Source: Sphingomonadales bacterium
GTDB lineage: Bacteria; Pseudomonadota; Alphaproteobacteria; Sphingomonadales; Sphingomonadaceae
Reading direction: 5' to 3'
Length of the DNA stretch: 64,000 nt
NCBI GenBank assembly: GCA_018971065.1
Contig: JAGWVC010000002.1
Span: forward strand, 29,047-93,046
This document shows positions 7,605 to 16,987 of this stretch, piece by piece. The notes under the pieces were generated by a model. The model saw nothing but the letters and a program-made list of their open reading frames with translations. It searched no databases and was not told the DNA's origin. The position numbers were made by a program, and so were the translations under genes. Position 1 is the stretch's first letter. Every line of letters begins with the position of its first letter.

Positions 7605-9098
7605 CTAACGCCGCACCCGCATCAGCAGCACCAGCGGAATCAGCGCGAACGCGACCACCCCTGCCAGCATGAACGCTTCGACATAGCCCACCACCGTCGC
7701 CTGCCGCGCGATCATCCCGTCGATGCGCGCCACCGCCCCGGTGGCGTTCGGGTCCAGCCACGGCATCGCATAGTCCAGCATCGCGTTGTCGCGCCGGATC
7801 GTCGCCACCAGCCCCGATCGCGCCCCGTCCGATGTGCGCAGCGCCAGGATCTGCATCAGCGAGATGCCCACCGACATGCCCATGTTGCGCACCAGCGCGT
7901 TGAACGCCGCGCCCTCGTTGCGCAGCCCCGCGTCCAGCGTGGCATAAGTCAGCCCCGGCAGCACCGTGAACACCAGCCCCACGCCCGCGCCTTTCACCAG
8001 CCCGGCGGCAATGAACGGCCACTGGTCGGCGGTCAGGTCCAGCCGCGCGTACATGATCTGGCTCCAGCCCATCAACACCAGCCCGAACGCCATCAGGAAG
8101 CGCGGCCCGATCCGCACCAGCGGCCCGCTCAGCACCAGCACCGACAGCAGGCTGGACAGCGACGCCACCGCGATCAGCGATCCGGCGCGCAGCGCGGTAT
8201 AGCCAAGCAGCTTCTGCAGCCAGAACGTGGTCAGCGGCTGCGATCCGAACGCCGCCACGCACAGCAGCGTGCCGAAGATGCTGGTGACGACGAAATTCCA
8301 GTCGCGAAACAGCTCGCGCCGCACGAAGGTGTGCGTGCCGGTCAGGGTATGGACAACGGTGAACCACAGCCCCACCGCTACCACCACCAGCCACAGCCGG
8401 ATCTCGCCCGAATCCAGCCAGTCAAGCTGCGGCCCGCGGTCCAGCAGCAGTTGCAGCGCCGCCACCGCCAGCGACAGCGCGGCAAACCCGAACAGGTCGA
8501 ACCGCGACGCGGTGCGCTCCTCGTCGCCGGGCAGGAACGCCGCCACCCCGAACAGCGCCAGCGCCCCCAGCGGCAGGTTGATGAAAAACACCCAGCGCCA
8601 GCTCAGCGTATCGGTCAGCCAGCCGCCCAGCGTCGGCCCGAACAATGGCCCGATCATCGATGCCATGCCCTGGATCGCCAGCACCCGCGCGTGGTTCTCG
8701 CGCGGGTTGGCATCCAGCAGCGCCGCCTGCGACAGCGGCTGCAACCCCGCCCCGCTTGCCCCCTGCAGAGCCCGCGCCACCACCAGCGTCGCCAGGTCGT
8801 CGGCCACCCCGCACAGCATCGATGCCAGCGTGAACCCCGCCAGCGACGCCAGGATCACCCGCTTGCGCCCGAACCGCGTCGCCAGCCATCCCGACAGCGG
8901 CATGGCGATGGCGGTGGCGATCATGTAGCTGGTCAGCACCCAGATGATCTGGTCGGTCGAAGCGCCGGTCGCCGCCTGCACATGCGGCAGCGCCACGCTG
9001 GCGATCGTCGAATCGATCACCACCATCATCGAGCCCAGCAGCACCGAGCCGGTGATGATCGCCCGCCGCGCCGGATCGAGGGTGATATGCTGCGCCAT
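7605..9098 (-). CDS. DHA2 family multidrug efflux MFS transporter (EmrB/QacA type)
   Basis: A 497-residue membrane protein with 14 expected helices and the DHA2 motif pattern (DSTIASVALPHVQ in helix 1, GWLATRFGRKRV after helix 2, and GPTLGGWLTD in helix 5). It would export drugs or metabolites with proton antiport. No EmrA-type membrane fusion gene or regulator is adjacent, so a partner must be elsewhere or absent. Confidence 0.9.
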   Translation of the reverse strand: MAQHITLDPARRAIITGSVLLGSMMVVIDSTIASVALPHVQAATGASTDQIIWVLTSYMIATAIAMPLSGWLATRFGRKRVILASLAGFTLASMLCGVADDLATLVVARALQGASGAGLQPLSQAALLDANPRENHARVLAIQGMASMIGPLFGPTLGGWLTDTLSWRWVFFINLPLGALALFGVAAFLPGDEERTASRFDLFGFAALSLAVAALQLLLDRGPQLDWLDSGEIRLWLVVVAVGLWFTVVHTLTGTHTFVRRELFRDWNFVVTSIFGTLLCVAAFGSQPLTTFWLQKLLGYTALRAGSLIAVASLSSLLSVLVLSGPLVRIGPRFLMAFGLVLMGWSQIMYARLDLTADQWPFIAAGLVKGAGVGLVFTVLPGLTYATLDAGLRNEGAAFNALVRNMGMSVGISLMQILALRTSDGARSGLVATIRRDNAMLDYAMPWLDPNATGAVARIDGMIARQATVVGYVEAFMLAGVVAFALIPLVLLMRVRR

Positions 9099-9202
9099 GA
9101 TGGCAATCAGCGTGGCGTATTCCCTGCCGCCACGCCAGACCCGGCCGATGCCAATTCGCCCCGGCGTTGACCCCGGCGCCGGGCTGTCGCAATACCGGCG
9201 CC

Positions 9203-10141
9203 ATGACCACGCCCTCCGCCATCTCGATCCGCAATGTCGTCAAGCGCTACGCCCCCGCCGGAAAGGGCGCCGCGTCCAAGCTCGCGCTCGACGGGGTCAG
9301 CTTCGATGTGCCGCAGGGCTCGATCTTCGGCCTGCTCGGCCCCAACGGCGCGGGCAAGTCCACGCTCATCAACATCCTTGCCGGCATGGTGATGAAGACC
9401 GAGGGCGAGGTATCGATCTGGGGCTTCGACATCGATACCGACATGCGCAACGCCAAGCGCGCCATCGGCATCGTCCCGCAGGAAATCGTGTTCGACCCGT
9501 TCTTCACCCCGTTCGAGGTGCTGGAGAATCAGGCCGGTTTCTATGGCGTGCCGAAAGCCGAGCGCCGCAGCATGGAACTGCTGGCCGATGTTCACCTGTC
9601 CGACAAGGCCCGCGCCTATGCCCGCACCCTGTCGGGCGGCATGAAGCGGCGGCTGCTGGTGGCCAAGGCGATGGTCCATTCGCCGCCGGTGCTGGTGCTC
9701 GACGAACCTACGGCGGGCGTCGATGTCGAACTGCGCCGCCAGCTCTGGGAACTGGTCAGCCGCCTGAACGATGAAGGCGTCACCGTCGTGCTCACCACGC
9801 ACTACCTCGAAGAGGCCGAGCAGCTCTGCGATCGCATTGCCATCATCAACCACGGCCGCGTCATCGCCGACAAGCCAACCCGCGAACTGGTGGAAATGGC
9901 GCGCGACAAGGTTGTCGTCCTCACCCTCGATCGCGATGTCGCCACCCCGCCCAGCCACCCCGCCTTCCGCAAGGCCGAGCGCACCGGCGAACGCGTGATC
10001 GAGATCACCTACGACAAGGATCGCACCAATGCCGGCGAAGTGCTGTCGCTGGTCCAGGGGCAGGGCCTGGCGATCGTCGATGTCACCACGCGCGAAGCCG
10101 ACCTCGAGGACGTGTTCGTCAGCCTCACCACTGCCGAATGA
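9203..10141 (+). CDS. ABC transporter ATP-binding protein (CcmA/YadG type)
   Basis: A 312-residue ATPase with Walker A GPNGAGKST, signature LSGGMKRR, Walker B VLVLDEP, and H-loop TTHYLEE, followed by an extra C-terminal domain of about 90 residues typical of ATPases pairing with ABC-2 permeases. No permease gene flanks it: the exporter upstream is on the other strand and NadB is downstream. The ATG at 9203 is chosen over an upstream frame without similarity. Confidence 0.9.
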   Translation: MTTPSAISIRNVVKRYAPAGKGAASKLALDGVSFDVPQGSIFGLLGPNGAGKSTLINILAGMVMKTEGEVSIWGFDIDTDMRNAKRAIGIVPQEIVFDPFFTPFEVLENQAGFYGVPKAERRSMELLADVHLSDKARAYARTLSGGMKRRLLVAKAMVHSPPVLVLDEPTAGVDVELRRQLWELVSRLNDEGVTVVLTTHYLEEAEQLCDRIAIINHGRVIADKPTRELVEMARDKVVVLTLDRDVATPPSHPAFRKAERTGERVIEITYDKDRTNAGEVLSLVQGQGLAIVDVTTREADLEDVFVSLTTAE

Positions 10142-10150
10142 GGTGCCCGG

Positions 10151-10324
10151 TCATTTAGCCCGGCGATCGGCCGTCCGGTCGCGCACCCAGCGCCCGGGGT
10201 CCAGCCGCCGCACTTTTGCGCGGCAGATCCTGCAGGTACTGGTGTAGGTCAACCCGTCCCATGTCGCCTTGCGGCGATTGGGCACATGTCGGTCCAGGAA
10301 ACACAACGGCAGATACAGGCGCAT
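10151..10324 (-). CDS. Small zinc-ribbon-like protein of unknown function
   Basis: A 57-residue ORF with the pattern C-x4-H, then WDGLTY and C-x2-C (CRIC), followed by a basic tail. The pattern resembles small proteins I recall from sphingomonads with a WDG-L-Y core and a CxxC pair. A weak GGAG lies about nine bases before the ATG. A longer frame upstream looks random. The function is unknown; zinc binding is inferred from the cysteines and histidine. Confidence 0.5.
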   Translation of the reverse strand: MRLYLPLCFLDRHVPNRRKATWDGLTYTSTCRICRAKVRRLDPGRWVRDRTADRRAK

Positions 10325-10620
10325 GTGTCGGGCACTCCGCAAGCCATGCGCGTCGCCTGCCTTCCCGGGGACTGCGAGCATTGGCTTGTTGCATGGAAAA
10401 CGACCTGCGGCCCAAGTCTTCCCGTAACATGACATAACCCGCCACCAACGTCACCCGAATAGTAGGCGAATTGTGCAAAAATAACCGGATACGAACCGTC
10501 AGTCCTGCCGGTTTCCGTTCCCCGCCCGGCAAAGGCATTTGTCGTCTTTCCAAACCGCGCCGGATCGGCAAAAGCAGACAGCGATGAGGATTGCCTGTCC
10601 GCCCCGTTCGCCGGCCTGCC

Positions 10621-12195
10621 ATGCAGGCTGATGTCGTCATTGTCGGCTCGGGTGCCGCCGGGCTTACCGCCGCGCTTGCGCTGGCCCAGCATCACAAGGT
10701 GCTGGTGCTGGCCAAGGGCACGCTGACCGGCGGCTCCACCGCGTGGGCGCAGGGGGGCATTGCCGCCGTGCTGGGTACCGGCGACACGTTCGAGGATCAC
10801 ATCCGCGACACGATGATCGCCGGCGCCGGCCTGAACCACCGCGAAACCGTCGAATTCGTCGTCGAACGGGCACCGCACGCCATCGATCGGCTGGTGGAAC
10901 TGGGCGTGCCCTTCAACACCGACGGCAACTCGCTGCACCTCACCCGCGAAGGCGGCCACTCCCACCGCCGCATCGTCCATGTCGACGATGCCACCGGCTG
11001 GGCGGTCCAGCAGGCACTGCTGACCGCCGCCGAAGCCAGTCCCAACATCACCCTGCTGCCCGGGCAGACCTGCATTGACCTGATCACCGGCCATCACGAG
11101 CTGCGCTATTCCGGTTCGGGCCGCGTCTGGGGTGTCTACGCCCTCGATGAAAAGACCGGCAAGGTTGAGGCGCACACCGGCCGCGCCACCCTGCTAGCCA
11201 CCGGCGGCGCCGGGCGCGTCTACCAGTTCAGCACCGCACCCCGGGGGGCCACCGGCGACGGCATCGCGATGGCCTGGCGCGCCGGCGCCCGCGTTGCCAA
11301 CATGGAAATGATGCAGTTCCACCCCACCTGCCTCTACAACCTCGACGTCAAGAACTTCCTGATCACCGAAGCTGTGCGCGGCGAAGGCGGCCGCCTGCTT
11401 AACCCGCGCACCGGCAAGCGCTTCATGGAATTCTACGACGATCGCCTCGAACTTGCCCCGCGCGATGTCGTCGCCCGCGCCATCGATGCCGAGATCAAGC
11501 GCTTCGGCCTGGACTTTGTCCACCTCGACATCAGCCACATGGCGCCCGAATTCGTCCGCCACCACTTCCCGACAATTCACGAAAAGCTGCTCGGCCTCGG
11601 CATCGACATGACCAGGCAGCCGATCCCGGTGGTCCCCGCGCAGCACTACACCTGCGGCGGCGTCGTCATTGATCTTGCCGGCCGCACCGACCTTCCCGGC
11701 CTCTACGCCGCCGGCGAATGCACCGATTCGGGCCTGCACGGCGCCAACCGCCTCGCCTCGAACAGCCTGCTCGAATGCTTCGTGTTCGGCGAGGCCGCCG
11801 CCGCCGACATCCTCGACATGTGGGACAGTTTCGACATCCCGCCCCCCGTCCGCGCCTGGGATGAAAGCCGCGTCACCAACTCGGACGAGGAAGTGATCAT
11901 CAAGCAGAACTGGACCGAGATCCGCCGCTTCATGTGGAACTATGTCGGCATCGTCCGCACCACCAAGCGGCTCGAACGCGCGGCGCACCGCATCAAGCTG
12001 CTGTTCGAGGAAGTGAACGACTACTATGGCCACTTCCGCGTCTCGACCGACCTGATCGAACTGCGCAACCTGCTGCAATCGGCCGACCTGATCGTCCGCT
12101 CGGCGCTGAAACGCCACGAAAGCCGCGGCCTGCACTACACGCTGGATTATCCCGACGCCCTGCCCGAGGCCAATGACACCGTGCTGGTGCCCTGA
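10621..12195 (+). CDS. nadB: L-aspartate oxidase
   Basis: A 524-residue flavoprotein that oxidises L-aspartate to iminoaspartate, the first step of de novo NAD synthesis. FAD binding is seen in VVIVGSGAAGLTAALA; the capping-domain substrate residues are in HSHRRIVHVDDATG and the HPTCLY stretch; GECTDSGLHGANRLASNSL is the family signature. The ATG at 10621 is used; a TTG 30 bases upstream has only a poorly spaced ribosome site. nadA and nadC are not in the window. The stop abuts the COQ9 gene stop with no gap. Confidence 0.93.
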   Translation: MQADVVIVGSGAAGLTAALALAQHHKVLVLAKGTLTGGSTAWAQGGIAAVLGTGDTFEDHIRDTMIAGAGLNHRETVEFVVERAPHAIDRLVELGVPFNTDGNSLHLTREGGHSHRRIVHVDDATGWAVQQALLTAAEASPNITLLPGQTCIDLITGHHELRYSGSGRVWGVYALDEKTGKVEAHTGRATLLATGGAGRVYQFSTAPRGATGDGIAMAWRAGARVANMEMMQFHPTCLYNLDVKNFLITEAVRGEGGRLLNPRTGKRFMEFYDDRLELAPRDVVARAIDAEIKRFGLDFVHLDISHMAPEFVRHHFPTIHEKLLGLGIDMTRQPIPVVPAQHYTCGGVVIDLAGRTDLPGLYAAGECTDSGLHGANRLASNSLLECFVFGEAAAADILDMWDSFDIPPPVRAWDESRVTNSDEEVIIKQNWTEIRRFMWNYVGIVRTTKRLERAAHRIKLLFEEVNDYYGHFRVSTDLIELRNLLQSADLIVRSALKRHESRGLHYTLDYPDALPEANDTVLVP

Positions 12196-12870
12196 TCAAC
12201 GCGCCGGATAGCGCAGCCGGCCCAGAAACCGCGCCGGGCTGAAATAGCCGCCGTCCTTCACCGCCAGCCGCGCCTTGGCCTTCTCGAAGCGCATCACCCC
12301 GTCGATCCGCCGCGCCACGAACGCGCGCGTCTCGGCCTTGCCGTCGCTGTCGTCGCTCATCATCACGGTCAGCGCCGCCGCGTAGATCGCCGCCAGCGTC
12401 GCGCGCTTGGTATAGTGGTTGAAATCGGCGGCGGTGTCGCCGGCCAGCCGCCACATCCGGTCGGCACTCTGCCAGCCCAGCTTCAGCGCCTCGGCGGCAT
12501 GATGCGGCATCGCCAGGATCGCCAGCGCCCGCCGCAGCGATTCGCCGTGGCGCGCTGCGGCGTCCAGCCGGAATTCGATCAGCACGCGGATGCGTTCCCG
12601 CACCGGCAGCGCCGCCAGCCGCTCCATCGGCCAGACCCGCGCCATCTCGGCATCCACGGCATGAATCCACGCCGCGATCATCGCCATCGGCTTGACATGG
12701 CCTTCCCCGCCATAGGCCAGCAGCGCCAGGTCGGGATCGACGCCCTCGGCCTCGGCCGCCGCCAGCACGGCGGTCTCGCTCCAGCCGTCGAACAGCGCCG
12801 CCCCGGCAATCGCGGGGGCCAGCCGGATGCGCAGGTCGTCCAGTGTCGCGTCGGTGCCGGTCGCCATCAT
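12196..12870 (-). CDS. COQ9 family protein (ubiquinone biosynthesis)
   Basis: A 224-residue COQ9 family member with a TetR-like fold. It ends in the typical RFLGRLRYPAR tail and has the W-x-S-D-x-M-W stretch (WQSADRMWRLAGDT). COQ9 binds lipid intermediates and presents them to COQ7. Two adjacent ATG codons make the start uncertain by one residue. It is probably co-transcribed with the ankyrin gene 3 bp upstream. Confidence 0.85.
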   Translation of the reverse strand: MMATGTDATLDDLRIRLAPAIAGAALFDGWSETAVLAAAEAEGVDPDLALLAYGGEGHVKPMAMIAAWIHAVDAEMARVWPMERLAALPVRERIRVLIEFRLDAAARHGESLRRALAILAMPHHAAEALKLGWQSADRMWRLAGDTAADFNHYTKRATLAAIYAAALTVMMSDDSDGKAETRAFVARRIDGVMRFEKAKARLAVKDGGYFSPARFLGRLRYPAR

Positions 12871-12873
12871 GCT

Positions 12874-13488
12874 CTAGAACTTCGGGCCATAGGATTTCGC
12901 GCCGGTGGCCTTCTTCACCTTCACGTTCTCGTCGATCACCGCAGTCAGCGGGCTGTTCCTGCCGTCCAGTGCCGCATAATCCCGCGCGCTGCGGCCCGAG
13001 CTGTCGGCGCGGTCGGGGTTGGCCCCGGCCTTCAGCAGCAGCCGCATCATCGCCATGTCGCGCCGGTGTACCGACGCGATCAGCGGGGTCTCGCCGGTGG
13101 CGTTCGGCTCATCCACGCGCGCGCCTTTGGCCAGCAGCAGCTCCACCGCTTCGGAAAAGCCCATGTTGCAAGCCAGCACCAGCGGCGACACGCCCGCGAA
13201 GTCGCGAACGTTCGGGTCGGCGCCCTTGCCCAGCAGGAAGCTCACCCAAGTGGAATCGCGCCGCGCGACGACGATGTGCAGCGCGGTCTGCCCGGTGGTG
13301 ACGTCCTGCGTGTTGATCAGCGTGGCACCGGGCTGGCTCAGCTCGTCGGTGACCTTCTGGCCATCCTTGTCCTTCACCGCCTCCAGGAACTTGTAGCTCT
13401 TCGAGAATTGCGCTGCCGCCGGCGTGGCGATCACCGCCAGTGCCGCAGCCATCAACCCCCATGCGCGCCGTCCGGACCCCGCTTTCAC
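12874..13488 (-). CDS. Exported ankyrin-repeat protein
   Basis: A 204-residue protein with a signal peptide (cleavage near PAAA-QF) and about four ankyrin repeats, seen as TALHIVVARRDSTWVSFLL, SPLVLACNMGFSEAVELLL and TPLIASVHRRDMAMMRLLL. Ankyrin repeats bind proteins in the periplasm; the partner is unknown. A longer ORF starts at 13542, but the GTG at 13488 has AAGGAG at ideal distance and puts the signal peptide at the N-terminus, so I prefer it. Confidence 0.82.
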   Translation of the reverse strand: MKAGSGRRAWGLMAAALAVIATPAAAQFSKSYKFLEAVKDKDGQKVTDELSQPGATLINTQDVTTGQTALHIVVARRDSTWVSFLLGKGADPNVRDFAGVSPLVLACNMGFSEAVELLLAKGARVDEPNATGETPLIASVHRRDMAMMRLLLKAGANPDRADSSGRSARDYAALDGRNSPLTAVIDENVKVKKATGAKSYGPKF

Positions 13489-13571
13489 CGCTTCGATCTC
13501 CTTTGCCCCGGGCGCGGGCAAATCCCCCGCAATCCGCCGCATCCACCTTGTCTTGCCGGCCTTAGCAGAGC

Positions 13572-14183
13572 ATGAACCGCCACGCCATGACCAAGCTTTT
13601 CGCCGCCTTTTCCTGCCTGCTGCCCGCGCTGATCCTGGCCGCCTGCCATGCCGATCCGCAAGCCGCCGCCGGCGATCCGCCCTTGGCCGGCGCGGCTATC
13701 GGCGGCGATTTCAACCTGGTTGACAAGGCGGGCAAGCCGGTCCGCTGGGCCGATTTCCAGGGCAAGTACCGCATCGTCTACTTCGGCTACACGTTCTGCC
13801 CCGATGCCTGCCCCACCGATGTCGGCACCACCATTCGCGGCCTCAACCTGTTCGCGAAGGACCACGCCGCGCAGGCCGCAAAGGTCCAGCCGCTGTTCAT
13901 CTCGATCGATCCCGCGCGCGATACGCCCGCCGTGGTCGGCCAGTTCGCCGCCGCGTTCTCGCCGCGCCTGATCGGCCTCACCGGCACCCAGGCCCAGGTG
14001 GACCAGGCCGCGAAGGCCTTCGCCGTCTACCACACGCGCGGCAAGGATACCCCCGGCGGCTACCTGATGGACCACAGCCGCGTCGTCTACCTGATGGGGC
14101 CGAACGGCCAGCCGATCGACATGCTTCCCGCTGACAAGGGCGCCCCGGCGGTCGCCGCCACACTGGCGAAGTGGGTGCGCTAG
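13572..14183 (+). CDS. SCO1/SenC family copper chaperone lipoprotein
   Basis: A 203-residue protein with a lipobox (LILAAC) and thioredoxin-like fold. The copper ligands C-x3-C (FCPDACP) and the distal His (LMDHSRVVY) are present. SCO proteins load the CuA site of cytochrome c oxidase. It is followed after 1 bp by the ycgN-like gene on the same strand. An ATG 15 bases downstream is an alternative start. Confidence 0.9.
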   Translation: MNRHAMTKLFAAFSCLLPALILAACHADPQAAAGDPPLAGAAIGGDFNLVDKAGKPVRWADFQGKYRIVYFGYTFCPDACPTDVGTTIRGLNLFAKDHAAQAAKVQPLFISIDPARDTPAVVGQFAAAFSPRLIGLTGTQAQVDQAAKAFAVYHTRGKDTPGGYLMDHSRVVYLMGPNGQPIDMLPADKGAPAVAATLAKWVR

Positions 14184-14184
14184 G

Positions 14185-14676
14185 ATGGCCGGGAAACCGT
14201 TCTGGGAACAGCCGTTGTCCACGCTCACCCGCGAACAGTGGGAAGCGCTGTGCGACGGTTGCGGCAAATGCTGCCTGCACAAGGTCGAGGACGAGGATTC
14301 GGGCGCGATCTACAACACCAACGTCGCCTGCAAGTTGCTCGACCTCAAGACCGCGCGCTGCGCCGATTATGCCAACCGCCGGTCGCAGGTGCCCGATTGC
14401 GTGCGCCTCACCCCGCGCAGTTTGCGTGATATTCCGTGGCTTCCCGCCACTTGCGCCTATCGGCTCCGCGCCGACGGCCTGCCGCTGCCCGGCTGGCACT
14501 ACCTGATCAGCGGCGATCCCCAGGCCGTCCACGCCGCCGGCGTCTCGGTCGTCGGCAAGGCCATCTCGGAAACCATTGCCGGACCGATCGAGAACCACAT
14601 CGTCTGGGTAGATCCGGCGGATGCGGAAGACGACCAGGACCACAGCCGGCCGCCGTTCGGCTTCTCCCTGCGGTGA
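14185..14676 (+). CDS. YcgN/UPF0260 family cysteine-cluster protein
   Basis: A 163-residue protein with the UPF0260 signature: the CDGCGKCCLHK cluster near residue 23 plus downstream cysteines (ACKLL, ARCADY, DCVRL, TCAYRL) that probably bind iron or zinc. The function is unknown. Its TGA overlaps the GTG of the next gene, so the two are translationally coupled. Confidence 0.88.
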   Translation: MAGKPFWEQPLSTLTREQWEALCDGCGKCCLHKVEDEDSGAIYNTNVACKLLDLKTARCADYANRRSQVPDCVRLTPRSLRDIPWLPATCAYRLRADGLPLPGWHYLISGDPQAVHAAGVSVVGKAISETIAGPIENHIVWVDPADAEDDQDHSRPPFGFSLR

Positions 14677-15413
14677 AGAAGCTGCCCGGCCTCGAATGGC
14701 TGCGCCGCCGCAGTGCCGAACCGCCGGTCATCACCATTGCCGGGCGCGACCTGCCCGTCGCCATTCGCCACCTCCGCAACGCCCGCCGCATGACCCTGCG
14801 CCTCGCGCCCGACGGCAGCGAGGCGCGCGTGTCGATGCCGCCGTGGGGCCGCACCGGCGATGCGCTGGCGTTCGTGCGTGCCCGTGCCGATTGGCTGGCC
14901 GACCAGATCGCCCGCCTGCCCGACGTGGAGCCGCTGGCGCCCGGCGGCACGCTGCCGTGGCGCGGCCAGTCGCTGGTGATCATGTGGACCCCGCGTCTGC
15001 CGCGCACTCCCAAAGTTATAGAAAACCAGCTTTACCTTGGCGGCGATGCGGAAAACCTCGAACGCCGCCTGCGCCGCTGGCTGGAAGCCGAAGCGCGCCG
15101 CCTGCTGGCGCAGGACCTCGCCGACTATGCCGCCCGCGCCTGCCTGCCGGTGCCGCCACTGTCGCTCAGCAACGCCCGCCGTCGTTGGGGCTCGTGCTCC
15201 GCCGCGGGGGTCATCCGCATCAACTGGCGGCTGGTCATGGCGCCCGATTTCGTCCGCCGCTCGGTCGTGGCCCACGAAGTCGCCCACCTGCTCCATTTCG
15301 ACCATTCCCCGGCCTTCCACGCCGCGCTGGACGGTCTGTTTGAAGGCGACATGCCTGCCGCCAACACCTGGCTGCGCCAACAGGGCAGGGGCCTTCACGC
15401 GCTGTTTGCCTGA
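14673..15413 (+). CDS. YgjP-like metal-dependent hydrolase (SprT-related)
   Basis: A 246-residue protein with the zinc-binding motif HEVAHLLHFDHSPAFH (HExxH plus third ligand) and the preceding RRRWGSCS box typical of the YgjP/DUF45 metallopeptidase-like family. The GTG start at 14673 overlaps the previous stop (GTGA). The last 19 bp overlap the end of the convergent kinase gene. The substrate is unknown. Confidence 0.85.
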   Translation: MKKLPGLEWLRRRSAEPPVITIAGRDLPVAIRHLRNARRMTLRLAPDGSEARVSMPPWGRTGDALAFVRARADWLADQIARLPDVEPLAPGGTLPWRGQSLVIMWTPRLPRTPKVIENQLYLGGDAENLERRLRRWLEAEARRLLAQDLADYAARACLPVPPLSLSNARRRWGSCSAAGVIRINWRLVMAPDFVRRSVVAHEVAHLLHFDHSPAFHAALDGLFEGDMPAANTWLRQQGRGLHALFA

Positions 15414-16981
15414 GCCCCCAGCTTCCCGACGATCAGCTCGCGCAGCCGCCCGGTATCCAGCGGCTTGCGAATGAACGTCCAGTTCGGCCGCATGGCCTTG
15501 GTTTCGGGGACATAGCCGCTCATCAGGATCACCCCCACGCCGGGCTGGACGGCTTCCGCCCAGGCGGCCAGGTCCAGCCCGCTCGCCCCCGGCAGCACCA
15601 CGTCGCTCAGCATCAGGTCGCAGCGACCGGCCCCCAGCACCGCCATCGCCGCGTCGGCATCGGGCGCGGCCGTCACCCGGCAGCCCAGCGCCTCGACCAT
15701 TTCCACCAGCGCCTCCAGCGCATAAGGCTCGTCCTCGACGATCAGCACATGCGCGCCCGTGCCATGCGGAGCGCTGTCCACCAGCCCGTCCACCCCGCGC
15801 CGGATCGCCACCGGCGCCGGCACCGCATCCGCCGCCTCGGCCACCGCCGGCAGGTAGATGTACACCGACGTTCCCTCGCCCGGCACCGAATCGAGGCAGG
15901 CATCGCCGTCCATCTCGCGCGCGAATTCCAGCACGGACGCCAGCCCGATGCCGCTGCCGTGTGTCTTGGTGGAAAACAGCGGCTCGAACGCGCGCAGCAG
16001 CACCGCCTCGGTCATCCCGGCGCCGCTGTCGCTCAGCCGGATCGCCGCATGGTCGCGCGGCGGCCCGCCATCCAGCGATACCGGCCTGACCGCCGTCGCG
16101 ATGGTGATCCGCCCCCCGTTCGGCATCGCGTCGCGTGAGTTGACCAGCAGGTTCACCAGGCAGTTCATCAGCCCGGTCCGGCTGACATCGACGATTGCCC
16201 CGGCGGCTGCCAGTTCGGTCGTCACCTCCACCCGCGCCCCGGCCAGCGATGAAAGGAACGTCAGGTTGTCCACGATCAGCCGGTCCAGAGCCAGCCGCGT
16301 CCGCGAATCGTGGCGCTGGTGCGAAAGCGTCATCAGCGACCGGGTGATCTTGCTGCCCCGGTCGGCCACTTCCATCATGATCCGCACCATGCGCCGCTGT
16401 GCCTCGCCCAGCGCGCTGGCATCCAGCAGCCGGTCGCCGTTCAGCTTGATGATCGACAGCAGGTTGTTGAAATCGTGCGCCATGTAACCGGCGGCCCGGC
16501 TCACGCGTTCCAGCAGATCGTGGCTGCGCTGCCGCGCCTGCGCCAGTTCATCGGCAATCTCGCGCGATTCTTCCAGCATCGCCTTCTGCATTCGCACCAG
16601 CATCATGCCCTGGATGCGCGGATCGTCCGGCGCGAGGTCGGCCAGTTGCAACTGCGACTCGGCGATGTCGAAGCTGGACGGCGCCACCGCCATCGCCAGC
16701 AGGAAACCGGCGTCCGCCGCAATCACCGATCCGCACAGTTTCAGCCCACCGCTCCGCGCCCGCAGTTGCAGGTCGGCGCCGGTCCGCGCCAGCCTGTCCA
16801 GTTCGGGCGCATCGGCCGAACCGGGCACCGCGAAACATTCGTCCAGCGTCCGTCCGTCCGAAACCTGCGGACAGTGGCGCGCCACCGCCGGGCCCCAGGC
16901 CCGCAGCACGCCGTCGCCATTCACCACCAGGTATGCCGGAAACAGCCGGCTCAGGCGTTCACGGTCCAGATCCAGCCGCAC
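15395..16981 (-). CDS. Hybrid sensor kinase with HNOBA-like domain, H-NOX-associated
   Basis: A 528-residue soluble hybrid kinase. The N-terminus (about 1-105, with RLFPAYLVV and GPAVARHCPQV) resembles the PAS-type HNOBA domain that docks H-NOX proteins. A coiled linker follows (about 125-160), then the phosphoacceptor His169 ([13 protein letters not shown]), N box NLLVNSRDAMPNGG, DSGAGM, GSGIGLA, and a C-terminal receiver with VEDEP, Asp in LMLSDVVLPG, and KP. It is the third gene of the H-NOX operon, 6 bp after the H-NOX stop. H-NOX bound to NO would be expected to control its kinase activity; that is inference from the family and context. Confidence 0.87.
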   Translation of the reverse strand: MRLDLDRERLSRLFPAYLVVNGDGVLRAWGPAVARHCPQVSDGRTLDECFAVPGSADAPELDRLARTGADLQLRARSGGLKLCGSVIAADAGFLLAMAVAPSSFDIAESQLQLADLAPDDPRIQGMMLVRMQKAMLEESREIADELAQARQRSHDLLERVSRAAGYMAHDFNNLLSIIKLNGDRLLDASALGEAQRRMVRIMMEVADRGSKITRSLMTLSHQRHDSRTRLALDRLIVDNLTFLSSLAGARVEVTTELAAAGAIVDVSRTGLMNCLVNLLVNSRDAMPNGGRITIATAVRPVSLDGGPPRDHAAIRLSDSGAGMTEAVLLRAFEPLFSTKTHGSGIGLASVLEFAREMDGDACLDSVPGEGTSVYIYLPAVAEAADAVPAPVAIRRGVDGLVDSAPHGTGAHVLIVEDEPYALEALVEMVEALGCRVTAAPDADAAMAVLGAGRCDLMLSDVVLPGASGLDLAAWAEAVQPGVGVILMSGYVPETKAMRPNWTFIRKPLDTGRLRELIVGKLGAQANSA

Positions 16982-16987
16982 AGGTGC

